NCBI RefSeq assembly: GCF_001420915.1
Contig: NZ_CP013021.1
Location: forward strand, 3,878,501-3,942,500
Direction of reading: 5' to 3'
DNA from: Agarivorans gilvus
GTDB lineage: Bacteria > Pseudomonadota > Gammaproteobacteria > Enterobacterales > Celerinatantimonadaceae
Length of the DNA: 64,000 nt
The position numbers and the translations under genes are program-made. Below the pieces are notes generated by a model that saw nothing but the letters and a program-made list of their open reading frames with translations, was not told the DNA's origin and ran no database searches. Of this stretch, positions 1 through 8,586 are shown one piece after another. The first letter of the stretch is position 1; every line of letters starts with the position of its first letter.

Positions 1-1
1 T

Positions 2-259
2 AAGTCGGTTTACGATGAGATTTTGTTAATGATTACCGATGCGGAAATGCCGGAAATGGACGGTTATCGACTTACCGCCGAGGTTCGTAACGACCCGCGT
101 ATGGCCGAACTATTTATCGCCTTAAATACTTCGCTTAGCGGTAGCTTTAACCAAGCCATGGTAGAGAAGGTCGGCTGTAATCGCTTTATCTCTAAATTCC
201 AGCCAGACTTACTGGTAGATGTGGTGCAACAGCGAATGCGTGAGCTAATTGCTAAATAG
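2..259 (+). CDS. cheV: CheV-type chemotaxis protein, C-terminal part (start outside window)
   Basis: The reading frame is open from the first bases of the window, so the gene begins upstream. The visible 85 residues are the second half of a response-regulator receiver domain: the phosphorylation-site loop is followed by DAEMPEMDGYRLTAEVR, then an NTSLSG segment in place of the usual switch threonine/serine, and the conserved lysine in ISKFQPD. CheV proteins join a CheW-like coupling domain to such a receiver and dock the kinase CheA to chemoreceptors. The receiver style fits CheV, but the CheW half is not visible, so another single-receiver protein cannot be excluded. A terminator follows directly. 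Confidence 0.75.
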   Translation, partial: KSVYDEILLMITDAEMPEMDGYRLTAEVRNDPRMAELFIALNTSLSGSFNQAMVEKVGCNRFISKFQPDLLVDVVQQRMRELIAK

Positions 260-274
260 CCCATTGGCCTAAAT

Positions 275-304
275 AAAAAACCAGCGAATCGCTGGTTTTT
301 TTAT
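275..304. terminator. Bidirectional rho-independent terminator
   Basis: A perfect hairpin CCAGCGA/TCGCTGG (281-295) is flanked by an A-run on the left and a T-run on the right. It can therefore end transcription of the cheV-like gene on the plus strand and of the chrR-like gene on the minus strand. Confidence 0.85.
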
Positions 305-323
305 GCCTATCTTTAGCGAGGTT

Positions 324-1010
324 TTACCTAAAGAACAATTGGCTAAAGGGATTAAGCAACGAAGCTAAGCCTGAAGTAAAGTGCAGTGGTGCATCTAACA
401 GGGTTAGGCACAGGCAGTCTTGATTAGCTGCGGTGCGCGGGCTGTGCTGATGCTGCTTATTCTGAATCACAAAATCCCCCGGGTGATAGCTACCTGCTTC
501 ATCGTGAAAGCTGCCCGCTAGAACCAGCGTAATCTCCTGACCCTGATGAGTATGTTCTGGCAAGCTGCTGTCTTGATCCATATAAATAAAGTTCAGTTTA
601 CTGCTGCTTAGTGCATCGACTCTGGCACGTTGGATTTTCCCTGGTAAACGTCCCCAGGGGCCAATGTGCTCGGCATGGGTTTGCAGCGCGCGTGGCAGAG
701 TGAACTGCTTTTCGCCCAACTCAATTTGTTGCTGGCGCACTGTTTGCTCTACAGCTATCGCTGTATCGGGGCTTTGCTGCATGATCATCTGTAGCATGGA
801 ATCTAGCTCTTGCTCCATCGCCTGCTCGGGGACATCGGGGACAGCGCTTAACTCAACGGCAAGTTGCTGTTCGATGTCGGCGACTTTTTGCCGGCAGTGT
901 GCGCAGAACTCCAGATGGGCACTTAGCATTAGGCTCATTGCTGGGTCAAGCTGCCCTTGAGCATAGTGGCTGAGACTTTGCTCAGGCGGATGAAATTGGA
1001 TCTTACTCAT
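324..1010 (-). CDS. chrR: ChrR-family zinc anti-sigma factor with cupin domain
   Basis: This 228-residue protein has the two-part layout of ChrR, which holds an ECF sigma factor inactive until singlet oxygen or related stress. The N-terminal anti-sigma domain keeps the zinc ligands His7, His32, Cys36 and Cys39 (HLEFCAHC), with the spacing of Rhodobacter ChrR. The C-terminal half (about 95-215) is a cupin with the metal motif PEHTHQGQE. The gene overlaps the upstream sigma-factor gene by 8 nt, so the two are translationally coupled. Family and role are clear; the actual inducing signal is inferred from the family. Confidence 0.93.
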   Translation of the reverse strand: MSKIQFHPPEQSLSHYAQGQLDPAMSLMLSAHLEFCAHCRQKVADIEQQLAVELSAVPDVPEQAMEQELDSMLQMIMQQSPDTAIAVEQTVRQQQIELGEKQFTLPRALQTHAEHIGPWGRLPGKIQRARVDALSSSKLNFIYMDQDSSLPEHTHQGQEITLVLAGSFHDEAGSYHPGDFVIQNKQHQHSPRTAANQDCLCLTLLDAPLHFTSGLASLLNPFSQLFFR

Positions 1011-1632
1011 CCAGTGCCTCCTTCATTTTTTTCAAGGCTAATCTAAGACGACTTTTTACGGTGCCAAGCGGCAGCTCTAACATTTCTGATACCTGTTGTT
1101 GCGATTCCCCATGTAAGTAAACTCGCCTAACTATTTCAGCTTGTTCTTCAGGAAGCTGGCTTAGCACCTGTTGTAGTTCACGACTAACTATCTCTTGGTC
1201 AAGCTCGGGAATACTGTCATGGTCTTGATCTTCTGTTAGAACCGGCCACAAATCGTCGCCTTGTACCCAACTTTGTTGGTGTTTACCTTTGCGCATTAAA
1301 TCAAATTTCACGTTACGTGAAACCGAGAAAATCCAAGTCATGGCGTTGCCTTTAGAGGCGTCATATAAACCAGCTTTTAACCAAAGCTTAAGCATGGTTT
1401 CTTGAACCATTTCTAAAGCCAAAGATTCGTCAACTAATTGCTTACGCGCCAAATTAAGTAGCCGCGGAGCGACTTGGCGAAACAGACTTTGATAGCTGTC
1501 TCGGCATTGTTTGCTGGCAATATTGGCCAACAACAAAGCAATGTCATCATCTTCACTGTTAGACGGGGTGAACGAGCCTGTCATGGTTTTAGTTTTACCA
1601 CCGATAGTCGATTGGGTGCTGTGTCTTTCCAT
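1003..1632 (-). CDS. rpoE: ECF RNA polymerase sigma factor (RpoE/ECF11-like)
   Basis: A sigma-70 family protein with region 2 (SLFRQVAPRLLNLARKQL through the MTWIFSVSRN core) and region 4 (LPEEQAEIVRRVYLHGESQQQ followed by LPLGTVKSRLRLALKK). It lacks regions 1 and 3, as ECF factors do. The pairing with a ChrR-type zinc anti-sigma places it in the photo-oxidative stress (ECF11) group. The N-terminal 30 residues are poorly conserved in style and Met17 (position 1584) is an alternative start. It lies back to back with a LON-domain gene and near the fatty-acid operon starting at 2427, whose homologues belong to this regulon in Rhodobacter and some other proteobacteria. Confidence 0.92.
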   Translation of the reverse strand: MERHSTQSTIGGKTKTMTGSFTPSNSEDDDIALLLANIASKQCRDSYQSLFRQVAPRLLNLARKQLVDESLALEMVQETMLKLWLKAGLYDASKGNAMTWIFSVSRNVKFDLMRKGKHQQSWVQGDDLWPVLTEDQDHDSIPELDQEIVSRELQQVLSQLPEEQAEIVRRVYLHGESQQQVSEMLELPLGTVKSRLRLALKKMKEALDE

Positions 1633-1664
1633 ATTGCCAAAATCGTTGTCGGATTGATAACTGA

Positions 1665-2279
1665 TTAACGCGGCAGTTCAGTAAAACGATCATTGCGTCG
1701 CAAAATAAATGTCAAATAGCGTAAACACAGTTCAACAGACGGAGCCTGTAGTAGCCGCTGTTTGGTTCTAAGTGGTAATGGTAGCAACTCTAACCAACGC
1801 CAACACAGTTGATTTAGCTTAGTGGCCGTTGGACTGGTAGTTAGCTCGTTTACCATTAATTCTGGGTGTTGTTGTAATACTAAGTCTAGCGCTTGTTGTA
1901 AGTGCTGTTGATGTTGAGCACCGCTATGTTGCGGCCACAGTTCAATGGGCTTTGCGGTGAGACTTGCACAAGGCCATTGTTTAGCTGATGAAGGAGTGGC
2001 AGTCACCACCACAGCCCAGTGGTGGATCTCACAATCGGCCACAATTTGCGACTGGCTGAGCCAATCTATCTGAGTAATTTTTGCAAAGCAGACTAAGTCA
2101 CCGGGTTGAATAGCACTGTCGCCGCCACTGTCTTGATGAGCTAGCCACAGACCGCCGGCTTTTTCAGCAGCGCGTAAGCGCTCTGTGAACATTAACCCTT
2201 GGCCGCGCAGTTGAGCTAAACGCTGCGGCATTAAATGTTCACGAGTGGTGAATAAGGGTAAGCAAGGGTTGTTATTCAA
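1665..2279 (-). CDS. LON substrate-binding domain protein
   Basis: This 204-residue protein matches the stand-alone N-terminal (substrate-binding) domain of Lon protease. It opens with a PLFTTREHLMPQ strand-loop like the LPL...PG start of LON domains, has a GDLVCFAKITQ strand in the middle, and ends with the helical LLPLPLRTKQRLLQAPSVE segment typical of the family. There is no ATPase or protease domain. Such short proteins are common beside stress genes, but their function is not established. It is on the same strand as the sigma/anti-sigma pair and 32 nt upstream, so co-transcription is likely. Confidence 0.75.
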   Translation of the reverse strand: MNNNPCLPLFTTREHLMPQRLAQLRGQGLMFTERLRAAEKAGGLWLAHQDSGGDSAIQPGDLVCFAKITQIDWLSQSQIVADCEIHHWAVVVTATPSSAKQWPCASLTAKPIELWPQHSGAQHQQHLQQALDLVLQQHPELMVNELTTSPTATKLNQLCWRWLELLPLPLRTKQRLLQAPSVELCLRYLTFILRRNDRFTELPR

Positions 2280-2357
2280 GCCAATAGTCCTAAAAGTAGC
2301 GATTTGACTTTATTTACGTAAGCAAGCAGAAAAAAGATGAATGATCTTTTTTATCGC

Positions 2358-2386
2358 TGATCACGTACTATGGTTAAAGATAATGT
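2358..2386 (+). promoter_or_regulatory. Possible ECF-sigma promoter of the fatty-acid operon
   Basis: TGATCA at 2358-2363 is followed 17 nt later by TAATGT at 2381-2386. The first element is close to the TGATCC -35 box of ChrR-controlled sigma E promoters; the -10 match is weak. The position, 40 nt before the first operon gene, is right. This is tentative. Confidence 0.3.
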
Positions 2387-2426
2387 AAACAAACGCTTAT
2401 AATTTTTATTGTTAGGATGATAAATA

Positions 2427-2861
2427 ATGGATAATGCAGCAAAACCACCGATTATCACCCAGCTAGAAGACTTTTATAGGCACTTGAGTTTGGCCAAGAT
2501 TGCCAGCTTAGCCGAGCTGTATAGTGAAAATATTGAGTTTGTTGATCCGGTTCACCACTTGTATGGGCTAGCGCCGCTCGAAGAGTATTTCAAACATTTG
2601 CTGGTGAATACCGAGTATTGTGATTTTCAATTTGGCCACTGCTTATTGGGCCAAGGCGAATGCAGCTTAACTTGGCAAATGCGCTTTAGCCATCCCAAGT
2701 TGGGCAAAGGAAAAGAGATTGTGGTAGATGGCATCAGTTTACTGAAGTTCACTGACAAAATTTATTACCACCGTGATTACTACGATTTAAGCGCCATGTT
2801 GCATGACCATGTACCGCTGCTGGGCTGGTTGTCGAAGAAACTTAAAGATGGATTGCGCTAA
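2427..2861 (+). CDS. NTF2-like/SnoaL-fold protein
   Basis: A 144-residue single-domain protein with the cone-shaped NTF2 fold signature: an N-terminal helix, the SLAELYSENIEFVDPVHHL segment, and the strands around GISLLKFTDKIYYHRDYYDL near the end. NTF2-like proteins of this kind are the usual first gene of ChrR/sigma E-linked fatty-acid operons; whether it is an enzyme or a binding protein is unknown. Its stop overlaps the next start (TAATG), so the operon is translationally coupled from here. Confidence 0.75.
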   Translation: MDNAAKPPIITQLEDFYRHLSLAKIASLAELYSENIEFVDPVHHLYGLAPLEEYFKHLLVNTEYCDFQFGHCLLGQGECSLTWQMRFSHPKLGKGKEIVVDGISLLKFTDKIYYHRDYYDLSAMLHDHVPLLGWLSKKLKDGLR

Positions 2862-3574
2862 TGAATATTCTTATCACCGGGGCGAGCTCGGGTATTGGTA
2901 AACAATTGGCCCTCGATTACGTCGCGCAGGGGCATCAGGTTTGGGGGCAAGGGCGTAATGCGCCACGCTTGCAAGCCTTAGCCGAGCAGGGCATTAAGCC
3001 GATACAAGTAGAATTGAGCGAGTTAAACCAAGTGCGTGAGGCTTTTGCCGATTTAGCCGATCTGGACTTAATTGTACTGGCGGCGGGAGATTGTGAATAC
3101 CTTGACCCGCAAGCCTTTGACGCCGAGTTGTTTGCCCGGGTATGGCAAAACAATGTGCAAAGCATGGCCAATTGTATCGATGCGCTGTGGCCAAACTTAA
3201 AACCACATAGTCAGCTCGCGTTGGTGGGCAGTTTGGCGCACTTGTTACCGTTTAGCCAAGCGGGCGCCTATGGTAGCAGTAAGGCGGCGGTGGATTACCT
3301 TGCTCTGGCCTTGGGGACTGATTTAAAAGCTAAGCAGGTATCAGTGCACTGCATTCAGCCGGGCTTTGTTAAAACTCCGCTAACCGATAAAAACAGCTTT
3401 GCCATGCCCAATCTAATTAGCCCACAACAGGCAAGTCGTTATATTCGCCGAGGCTTGGTTAAGGGCAAAGCTAGAATCAACTTTCCCGGTGTTTTTAGCG
3501 GGATATTACATGCGCTAAGTTGCTTACCGGCGCGCTGGCAGCAAGCACTTTGTCAGCGTTTAGCGAATAAATAA
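2861..3574 (+). CDS. Short-chain dehydrogenase/reductase
   Basis: A 237-residue SDR. The cofactor motif TGASSGIGK is at residues 6-14, and the catalytic Tyr-Lys pair is in YGSSKAA (about residues 138-144) after the VGSLAH serine strand. The classical length and motifs indicate an active NAD(P)-dependent oxidoreductase. The substrate is unknown; the operon suggests a lipid or fatty-acid derivative. It starts within the stop codon of the NTF2-like gene and ends 14 nt before the flavin oxidoreductase. Confidence 0.88.
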   Translation: MNILITGASSGIGKQLALDYVAQGHQVWGQGRNAPRLQALAEQGIKPIQVELSELNQVREAFADLADLDLIVLAAGDCEYLDPQAFDAELFARVWQNNVQSMANCIDALWPNLKPHSQLALVGSLAHLLPFSQAGAYGSSKAAVDYLALALGTDLKAKQVSVHCIQPGFVKTPLTDKNSFAMPNLISPQQASRYIRRGLVKGKARINFPGVFSGILHALSCLPARWQQALCQRLANK

Positions 3575-3588
3575 GGACGTTTTTACTC

Positions 3589-4841
3589 ATGAAAATAGCC
3601 ATCATTGGTTCGGGGATTTCAGGCATGACCTGTGCCCATTTACTACAGCAAGACCACCACGTGACCTTATTGGAACAAAATGATTATTTGGGCGGACATA
3701 CCGCCACTAATCAGCTGGAAATCGAGGGAAAGAGCTACGCCGTAGACAGTGGTTTCATCGTATTTAACGACCGTACTTATCCTCTGTTTAATAAGCTGCT
3801 CGCCAAACTAGGTATTCAGGCCCAGCCCACCGAAATGAGCTTCAGTGTGGTGAATCCTGAGTTGGGACTGCAATATAATGGGCATAATTTGAATACCCTG
3901 TTCGCTCAACGCAGTAATTTATTTAAGCCGCATTTCTATAAATTTATTAGTGAAATCCTGCGTTTTAACAAGCTGGCCAAGCAAGCCGTAGATGCCGAGC
4001 CATCGCTGAGCGTGGGTCAGTTTTTAGCTGAACATGGTTTTTCTACGATGTTTCAAGAAAACTACCTATTGCCCATGGGCGCGGCCATTTGGTCGTCTAC
4101 GCTCAATGCGATTAATCAATTTCCCATGCAGTTTTTTGCCCGCTTCTTTGTAAACCACGGCCTATTAGATGTCACCAACCGCCCTCAATGGTATGTCATC
4201 CCCGGCGGCTCCAAACAATACATTAAACCGCTACTCGCCGGGCTAGAGGGCAACATTCACTTAAATGCTCCTGTGCACAAAGTGCAGCGAAGTGAGCAAG
4301 GCGTCACTATCGACTATGGAGATGCCCAGCAGTGGCAGGGGGATGCAGTGGTATTTGCTTGCCATAGTGACCAGGCCCTAGCCATTTTGGGCGAGCAAGC
4401 CACCCCCAAGAGCAAGATATTTTAGGCAAACTCAAATATCAGCCTAATGAAGTGATTTTGCATACCGACCAGCGTTTGCTGCCAAGCATTGATCGAGCGC
4501 GGGCTAGCTGGAATTATCTGTTGCCGCCGACAAAGGAGCGTGGCGATCGCCTCGCCAGCGTAACCTACGACATGAATCGCTTGCAGGGCTTAGATGATGC
4601 GCCACAGTTTTGCGTTACGCTAAACCCGCTGCAAGCCATTGATGAAGACAAGATCATTAAGCGCTTTAACTATATGCATCCGATCTTTTCTATCGAAGGT
4701 CATCAGGCTCAGCAGCAACGCGAGCAAATCAGTGGCCACAATCATAGTTATTTTTGTGGCGCTTATTGGCATAACGGTTTTCACGAAGATGGAGTGCGCT
4801 CGGCGGTGGAAGTATGCCGTCAATTTGGGGTAGAGCTATGA
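3589..4841 (+). pseudogene. FAD-dependent amine-oxidase-type oxidoreductase, frameshifted
   Basis: The N-terminal part (3589-4425) has a clear dinucleotide-binding motif (IAIIGSGISGMTCAHLL) and the GGHT motif of the flavin amine-oxidase/protoporphyrinogen-oxidase superfamily. At about 4402-4407 the frame breaks in a run of five C residues. Reading one base differently continues the protein as QEQDILGKLKYQPNEVILH and on to the stop at 4839-4841. A single missing base, C5 instead of C6, explains this. The full product would be about 417 residues, normal for the family. Related genes sit next to Cfa-like methyltransferases and, in Rhodobacter, take part in furan fatty-acid formation (UfaO). The cause may be a sequencing error, real inactivation or slippage in the C-run. 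Confidence 0.85.
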
Positions 4842-5554
4842 GCATTCAGCACTCTGCCATCGCCTTTGGTGAGACCTTTCACCAGCGCTTTGTGCCGCGA
4901 AAACATGGCTTTAGTTACAAGCTCTATTACGCCTACATTGATTTGGCCGAAGAGCAGGCGGTGCAAGACCAATTGGCTAATTTTGGTCGGTTTTTGCCCT
5001 GGTTACGGCTGAAGGCCGCCGATTATTTAGGTAAGGAAGGCGGTTCTATTTACGATAAAGCCTTGGCCGCACAACGCCGCTTTCAAGCCGATTATCAAGC
5101 CAAACAAATCGTATTATTAGGTCAACTGCGCTGTTTGGGCTGGTTTTTTAGTCCGGTGAACTTTGTGCTCTACGGTGACGGCGAAAAGTTTGACTACTTG
5201 CTGGCCGAAGTCACCAATACGCCGTGGAAAGAAAAGCATCAGTATTGGTTGAATCTCAATGAACTAGCCGCCCACGACAAGGTTTTCCATGTATCGCCAT
5301 TTAACCCTATGGACATGCAGTATTGCTGGCAGGTTGAGTTGGCTCAGCAGCAACTGCAAATTGTGATCAATTGTTGGCGTGAACAGAAAGAATTTTCTGC
5401 TGGACTGAATTTATTTAAGCAACCTTTGAACTCTTCTAGTCTTCGCCGCGTAATAAAAACATACCCACTGATGACCTTGAAAGTGGTGGCGGGAATTTAT
5501 TGGCAGGCCTTGAAGCTGTGGCTGAAGAAAGTGCCATTTTACGCACACCCGTAG
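4838..5554 (+). CDS. DUF1365 family protein
   Basis: A 238-residue DUF1365 protein: it opens AFGETFHQRFVPRKHGFSYK, contains GWFFSPVNFVLYG and the EVTNTPWKEKHQYW segment, and has HVSPFNPMD near residue 150. The start chosen is the ATG overlapping the previous stop (ATGA); an upstream in-frame start at 4814 would lie wholly inside the previous gene. DUF1365 genes are almost always found with flavin amine oxidases and Cfa-type methyltransferases, so a role in the same lipid modification is likely, but the reaction is unknown. Confidence 0.88.
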   Translation: MSIQHSAIAFGETFHQRFVPRKHGFSYKLYYAYIDLAEEQAVQDQLANFGRFLPWLRLKAADYLGKEGGSIYDKALAAQRRFQADYQAKQIVLLGQLRCLGWFFSPVNFVLYGDGEKFDYLLAEVTNTPWKEKHQYWLNLNELAAHDKVFHVSPFNPMDMQYCWQVELAQQQLQIVINCWREQKEFSAGLNLFKQPLNSSSLRRVIKTYPLMTLKVVAGIYWQALKLWLKKVPFYAHP

Positions 5555-5594
5555 TAACAAGGTATTCATTAATAGGCTTGTGTAAGGACATACT

Positions 5595-6818
5595 ATGACA
5601 ACTGCAAAATCTCTGTTACTTGGCTCTTTAGGAGGCAGCGTAAATTGGGCCAGAAAATTAGTAGTAAACAGTTTTGCCGGCTTAAAAGGAGGCTCCATTA
5701 CCCTAAGCCAGCCAGGTTATACCTCTATTCATCTTGGCGAGTTAGATCATCCCAATAATGTGGAAGTGCACATTCTCGACCCTCAAGTGTTTGCGCGTAT
5801 TTTGCGCGGGGGGAGTGTGGCGGCCGGAGAAACTTATATCGACGGCTTATGGCGCTGTTCAGACTTGCATGCCTTGTTGCAGTTGCTGGCCAATAACCAA
5901 CAGCAAATAGACAGCTTAGACCGCCGTTTACATTGGCTGAGTGATGGCTGGATGAAGTTGCAGCACTTCTTTCGTCGTAACCATAAGCGCCAAGCCAAGA
6001 AAAACATTCTGGCTCACTACGACTTAGGCAACGGCTTTTATCAATCTTTTCTTGATTCGCAAATGCAATATTCCTCGGCTTTGTTCGCAGGCCAAGCGCT
6101 GAGCTTAGAGCAAGCACAAAACCAAAAATTGAAGCGCATTTGTGAGCAACTTCAGTTAAGCGCCGATGACCACCTACTAGAAATCGGCACCGGTTGGGGA
6201 GGCCTTGCCATGTATGCGGCCAAGCACTACGGCTGTAAGGTGACTACCACCACTATCTCTGATAAGCAATTTGCCCATGTGCAACAGTTGGTTAAACAGC
6301 AACAGCTGGAGCACTTAATTACGGTACTGAATAAAGACTATCGTGACCTCAGTGGTGAATACGACAAGTTAGTGTCGGTAGAAATGATTGAAGCGGTGGG
6401 CGAGCAATATCTGCCAGGCTTTGCCGAGATCTGTGCTAAGCGCTTAAAAGTGGGCGGTCGCATGTTACTGCAAGCCATTACCATCGATGACCGTCGTTTC
6501 TCTGCCTATCGCAAGAGTGTGGATTTCATTCAGCAATATGTTTTCCCCGGTGGTTTCTTGCCTTCACCTTCCTTGCTTAAGCAGTTGTTTAGCAAGCAAA
6601 GACTGATCCCCGTGCAACGCCTTGAAATGGGCTTAGATTACGCCCAAACCTTGCAACACTGGCATCAACGAGTGCTGCAGCAACGCCAAGAGGGTAAGCA
6701 AAACTTTGGCTTTAGCGAGCAGTTTTATCGCTTGTGGCATTTTTACTTTGCCTACTGCGAAGCGGGGTTCCGTAGCCGTAATATTGGCACCGAACAGTTA
6801 ACCTTAGTGAAGCAGTAA
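5595..6818 (+). CDS. cfa: Cyclopropane-fatty-acid synthase-type methyltransferase
   Basis: This 407-residue protein belongs to the Cfa/mycolic-acid methyltransferase family, which uses SAM to methylate or cyclopropanate unsaturated acyl chains in phospholipids. Seen: an N-terminal lipid-binding region; the NILAHYDLGNGFYQSFLD signature (about 135-152); the SAM motif LLEIGTGWGGLAMYAA (about 194-209); the SVEMIEAVGEQY active-site segment; and a C-terminal YFAYCEAGFRSRNIG end. The position next to a flavin oxidoreductase and DUF1365 gene resembles the ufaMO region of Rhodobacter, where the homologue makes a methylated intermediate of furan fatty acids. Cfa or UfaM-like activity cannot be separated from sequence alone. 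Confidence 0.9.
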   Translation: MTTAKSLLLGSLGGSVNWARKLVVNSFAGLKGGSITLSQPGYTSIHLGELDHPNNVEVHILDPQVFARILRGGSVAAGETYIDGLWRCSDLHALLQLLANNQQQIDSLDRRLHWLSDGWMKLQHFFRRNHKRQAKKNILAHYDLGNGFYQSFLDSQMQYSSALFAGQALSLEQAQNQKLKRICEQLQLSADDHLLEIGTGWGGLAMYAAKHYGCKVTTTTISDKQFAHVQQLVKQQQLEHLITVLNKDYRDLSGEYDKLVSVEMIEAVGEQYLPGFAEICAKRLKVGGRMLLQAITIDDRRFSAYRKSVDFIQQYVFPGGFLPSPSLLKQLFSKQRLIPVQRLEMGLDYAQTLQHWHQRVLQQRQEGKQNFGFSEQFYRLWHFYFAYCEAGFRSRNIGTEQLTLVKQ

Positions 6819-6823
6819 TACTC

Positions 6824-7297
6824 ATGCCTTGGTTAAGCTTTGTCGCCTTTAAGCTGAATTGGTTGGCCGCCTTTTTTTGGGGGGCCGATGCCGAACTGCT
6901 GATGTTATTGGGCATAGTCGCGCTAATAGCCCTGCAAAGTTATCGTTTTGGCTACGCCGTGCTGCTGCCCTGTGCGCTGTTAGCCGGATTAGGCATAGCG
7001 GCAGATTGGCTGTTGGTATGGCTTGAACTATTAAGCTTTAAGCAGCCCGGCTTACCTTTGTTTATGGCCTTATTGTGGGTCAGCTTCGCCCTGTTGCTGC
7101 CCTCTTTACTCGCCTTGGGGCGTACCTTGTTGTTGTTGGTGGTGGGGATTATGGGGCCAGTTTCCTACTATTTAGCTAACTTAGCCGAGGTATTAAGCTT
7201 ACAGCCTAGCAGTGAACTGACCGCTGTGCTGTTACTTCCTTTATGGACGGGATTAGCCTGCCTAGCCCTGTATTTATTGGAGCCGCGCCATGCTTAA
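6824..7297 (+). CDS. DUF2878-like integral membrane protein
   Basis: A 157-residue, very hydrophobic protein with about five transmembrane helices and few charged residues. It fits the DUF2878 family often found directly after Cfa-type genes. It begins 5 nt after the methyltransferase stop and overlaps the next gene by 8 nt, so it is part of the operon. No catalytic motif is visible and the function is unknown. Confidence 0.7.
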   Translation: MPWLSFVAFKLNWLAAFFWGADAELLMLLGIVALIALQSYRFGYAVLLPCALLAGLGIAADWLLVWLELLSFKQPGLPLFMALLWVSFALLLPSLLALGRTLLLLVVGIMGPVSYYLANLAEVLSLQPSSELTAVLLLPLWTGLACLALYLLEPRHA

Positions 7298-7778
7298 TTC
7301 TATTTTACTAGCCGCGCTGTTAAGCAGTGCAAACGTACCAAATTCAGCCTTACAAAAAGTCGGCGAAGCCCAGTTGCGTTGGTTGTTTTGGCCAATATAC
7401 CAGGTGAGCCTGCATAGCCCTGATGGACAATATCAGCCACAGCGCTATCCGATGAGTTTGAGCATTCACTATTTGCGAGACATCAAACAAAGCGCTTTGT
7501 TAGAGGCCACCGAAGACGAGTGGCAGCGCTTGGGCATTTGCCAACAGGCACCTTGTCAGCGCTGGCTTGGTCAACTCGCCGAGATTTGGCCTGACTTAAC
7601 AGAGGGGGACCAATTACAGCTTTTCGCCAGTTCTGCCAACCAAGCCACCTTTTTCTTAAATGGCCAAGCCATAGGCAAAATGAACGACGATTTATTTAGT
7701 CAGCATTTTCTCGATATTTGGTTATCAGAGAACAGCCGTTTTCCAGAGCAACAACAAGCGCTGGTGGGTGGGGAGTGA
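7290..7778 (+). CDS. Chalcone-isomerase-like envelope protein
   Basis: A 162-residue protein with a short N-terminal hydrophobic segment (signal-like) followed by QKVGEAQLRWLFWPIYQVSLHSPDG, which resembles the first strands of bacterial chalcone-isomerase-like proteins. Later it has a LSIHYLRDI strand and ATFFLNGQAIGKM. Such proteins close this kind of lipid operon in Vibrio-like genomes. They are thought to bind a fatty acid or small ligand in the periplasm, and enzyme activity has not been shown. The last gene of the operon on this strand. Confidence 0.65.
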   Translation: MLNSILLAALLSSANVPNSALQKVGEAQLRWLFWPIYQVSLHSPDGQYQPQRYPMSLSIHYLRDIKQSALLEATEDEWQRLGICQQAPCQRWLGQLAEIWPDLTEGDQLQLFASSANQATFFLNGQAIGKMNDDLFSQHFLDIWLSENSRFPEQQQALVGGE

Positions 7779-7828
7779 GCTTCACCCAGTTCTCTCAAGA
7801 TTGGTTGCTGTTTTATACATGCGCCGGG

Positions 7829-8494
7829 CTAAGGTTGCTGATGGCTGTACTTGTCCTGCCATTGTTCTTCATGTACCAATTGTTTTAAGTCTTCGCGGGC
7901 TAACCAGCCAAATTGCTCTAATTCGGGCTGCTCGGCAAAATGGGAGACATAACCAAGGCACAGGTAGCCAATAATGCTTAAGCGCTGTGGTATGTTCAGC
8001 GCATCGCGCAGCACTTGGTCATCAATAATGCTCACCCAACCTAGCCCGATGTTCTCTGCACGCGCCGCCAACCACATATTTTGAATGGCACAGACTGTAC
8101 TGTATAAATCCATTTCTGGTTTGATGGTGCGGCCAATAACCACTGGTCCATTTCGCTCTCGGTCACAGGTAACACAAATGCCTAAGGGGGCTTCTACAAT
8201 GCCTTCTAGCTTAAAGCTTTGGTAAGTTTGGCGAAGCTCTGGCGAAAACTGTAAGGCCGATTTAGCACTGGCCGCTTCATACCCTTGTTTTATCGCCTGT
8301 TTGGTGGCGGGCTGGTGAACCAAAATAAAATCCCATGGCTGGCTAAATCCAACGCTGGGAGCGTGATGAGCGGCCTGCAAAATACGTTCAATCACCGCTT
8401 GCTCTATGGGAGTATCCAGAAAGTCTTGGCGAACATCACGGCGAGAATAAATGACTTTGTAAAGCGCATCTCGCTCAGCTTGGTTTATCTGCAT
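7829..8494 (-). CDS. bluB: 5,6-dimethylbenzimidazole synthase BluB
   Basis: This 221-residue nitroreductase-fold flavoprotein matches BluB, which breaks down FMNH2 with oxygen to make the lower ligand of vitamin B12. Seen: VIYSRRDVRQDF near residues 14-25, the HHAPSVGFSQPWDFI segment that binds FMN, and the WLAARAENIGLGWVSI region with the FMN-contacting motif. The length is normal for the family. It stands alone here, convergent with the fatty-acid operon, with no other cobalamin genes nearby. A general nitroreductase is the alternative, but the N-terminal motifs favour BluB. Confidence 0.88.
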   Translation of the reverse strand: MQINQAERDALYKVIYSRRDVRQDFLDTPIEQAVIERILQAAHHAPSVGFSQPWDFILVHQPATKQAIKQGYEAASAKSALQFSPELRQTYQSFKLEGIVEAPLGICVTCDRERNGPVVIGRTIKPEMDLYSTVCAIQNMWLAARAENIGLGWVSIIDDQVLRDALNIPQRLSIIGYLCLGYVSHFAEQPELEQFGWLAREDLKQLVHEEQWQDKYSHQQP

Positions 8495-8586
8495 GTTGCT
8501 CTCTATGGCTAAAATTGGCCATTAAGCCTGAAGCGTGGTCATTCTGCAATGCTTGCTCATTTTTCTAAAGCTCTTCTCAGCTGCAC

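Noticed and set aside
4402..4410. Programmed -1 frameshift in the flavin oxidoreductase
   Set aside because: No standard slippery heptamer or downstream pseudoknot is evident, and a second C5 break elsewhere in the window makes sequencing error simpler.
5725..6117. Minus-strand ORF of 130 codons inside the Cfa-type gene
   Set aside because: Antisense shadow of a well-supported enzyme gene.
7768..7974. 68-codon ORF after the chalcone-isomerase-like gene
   Set aside because: Most of it is antisense to bluB and it has no recognisable features.
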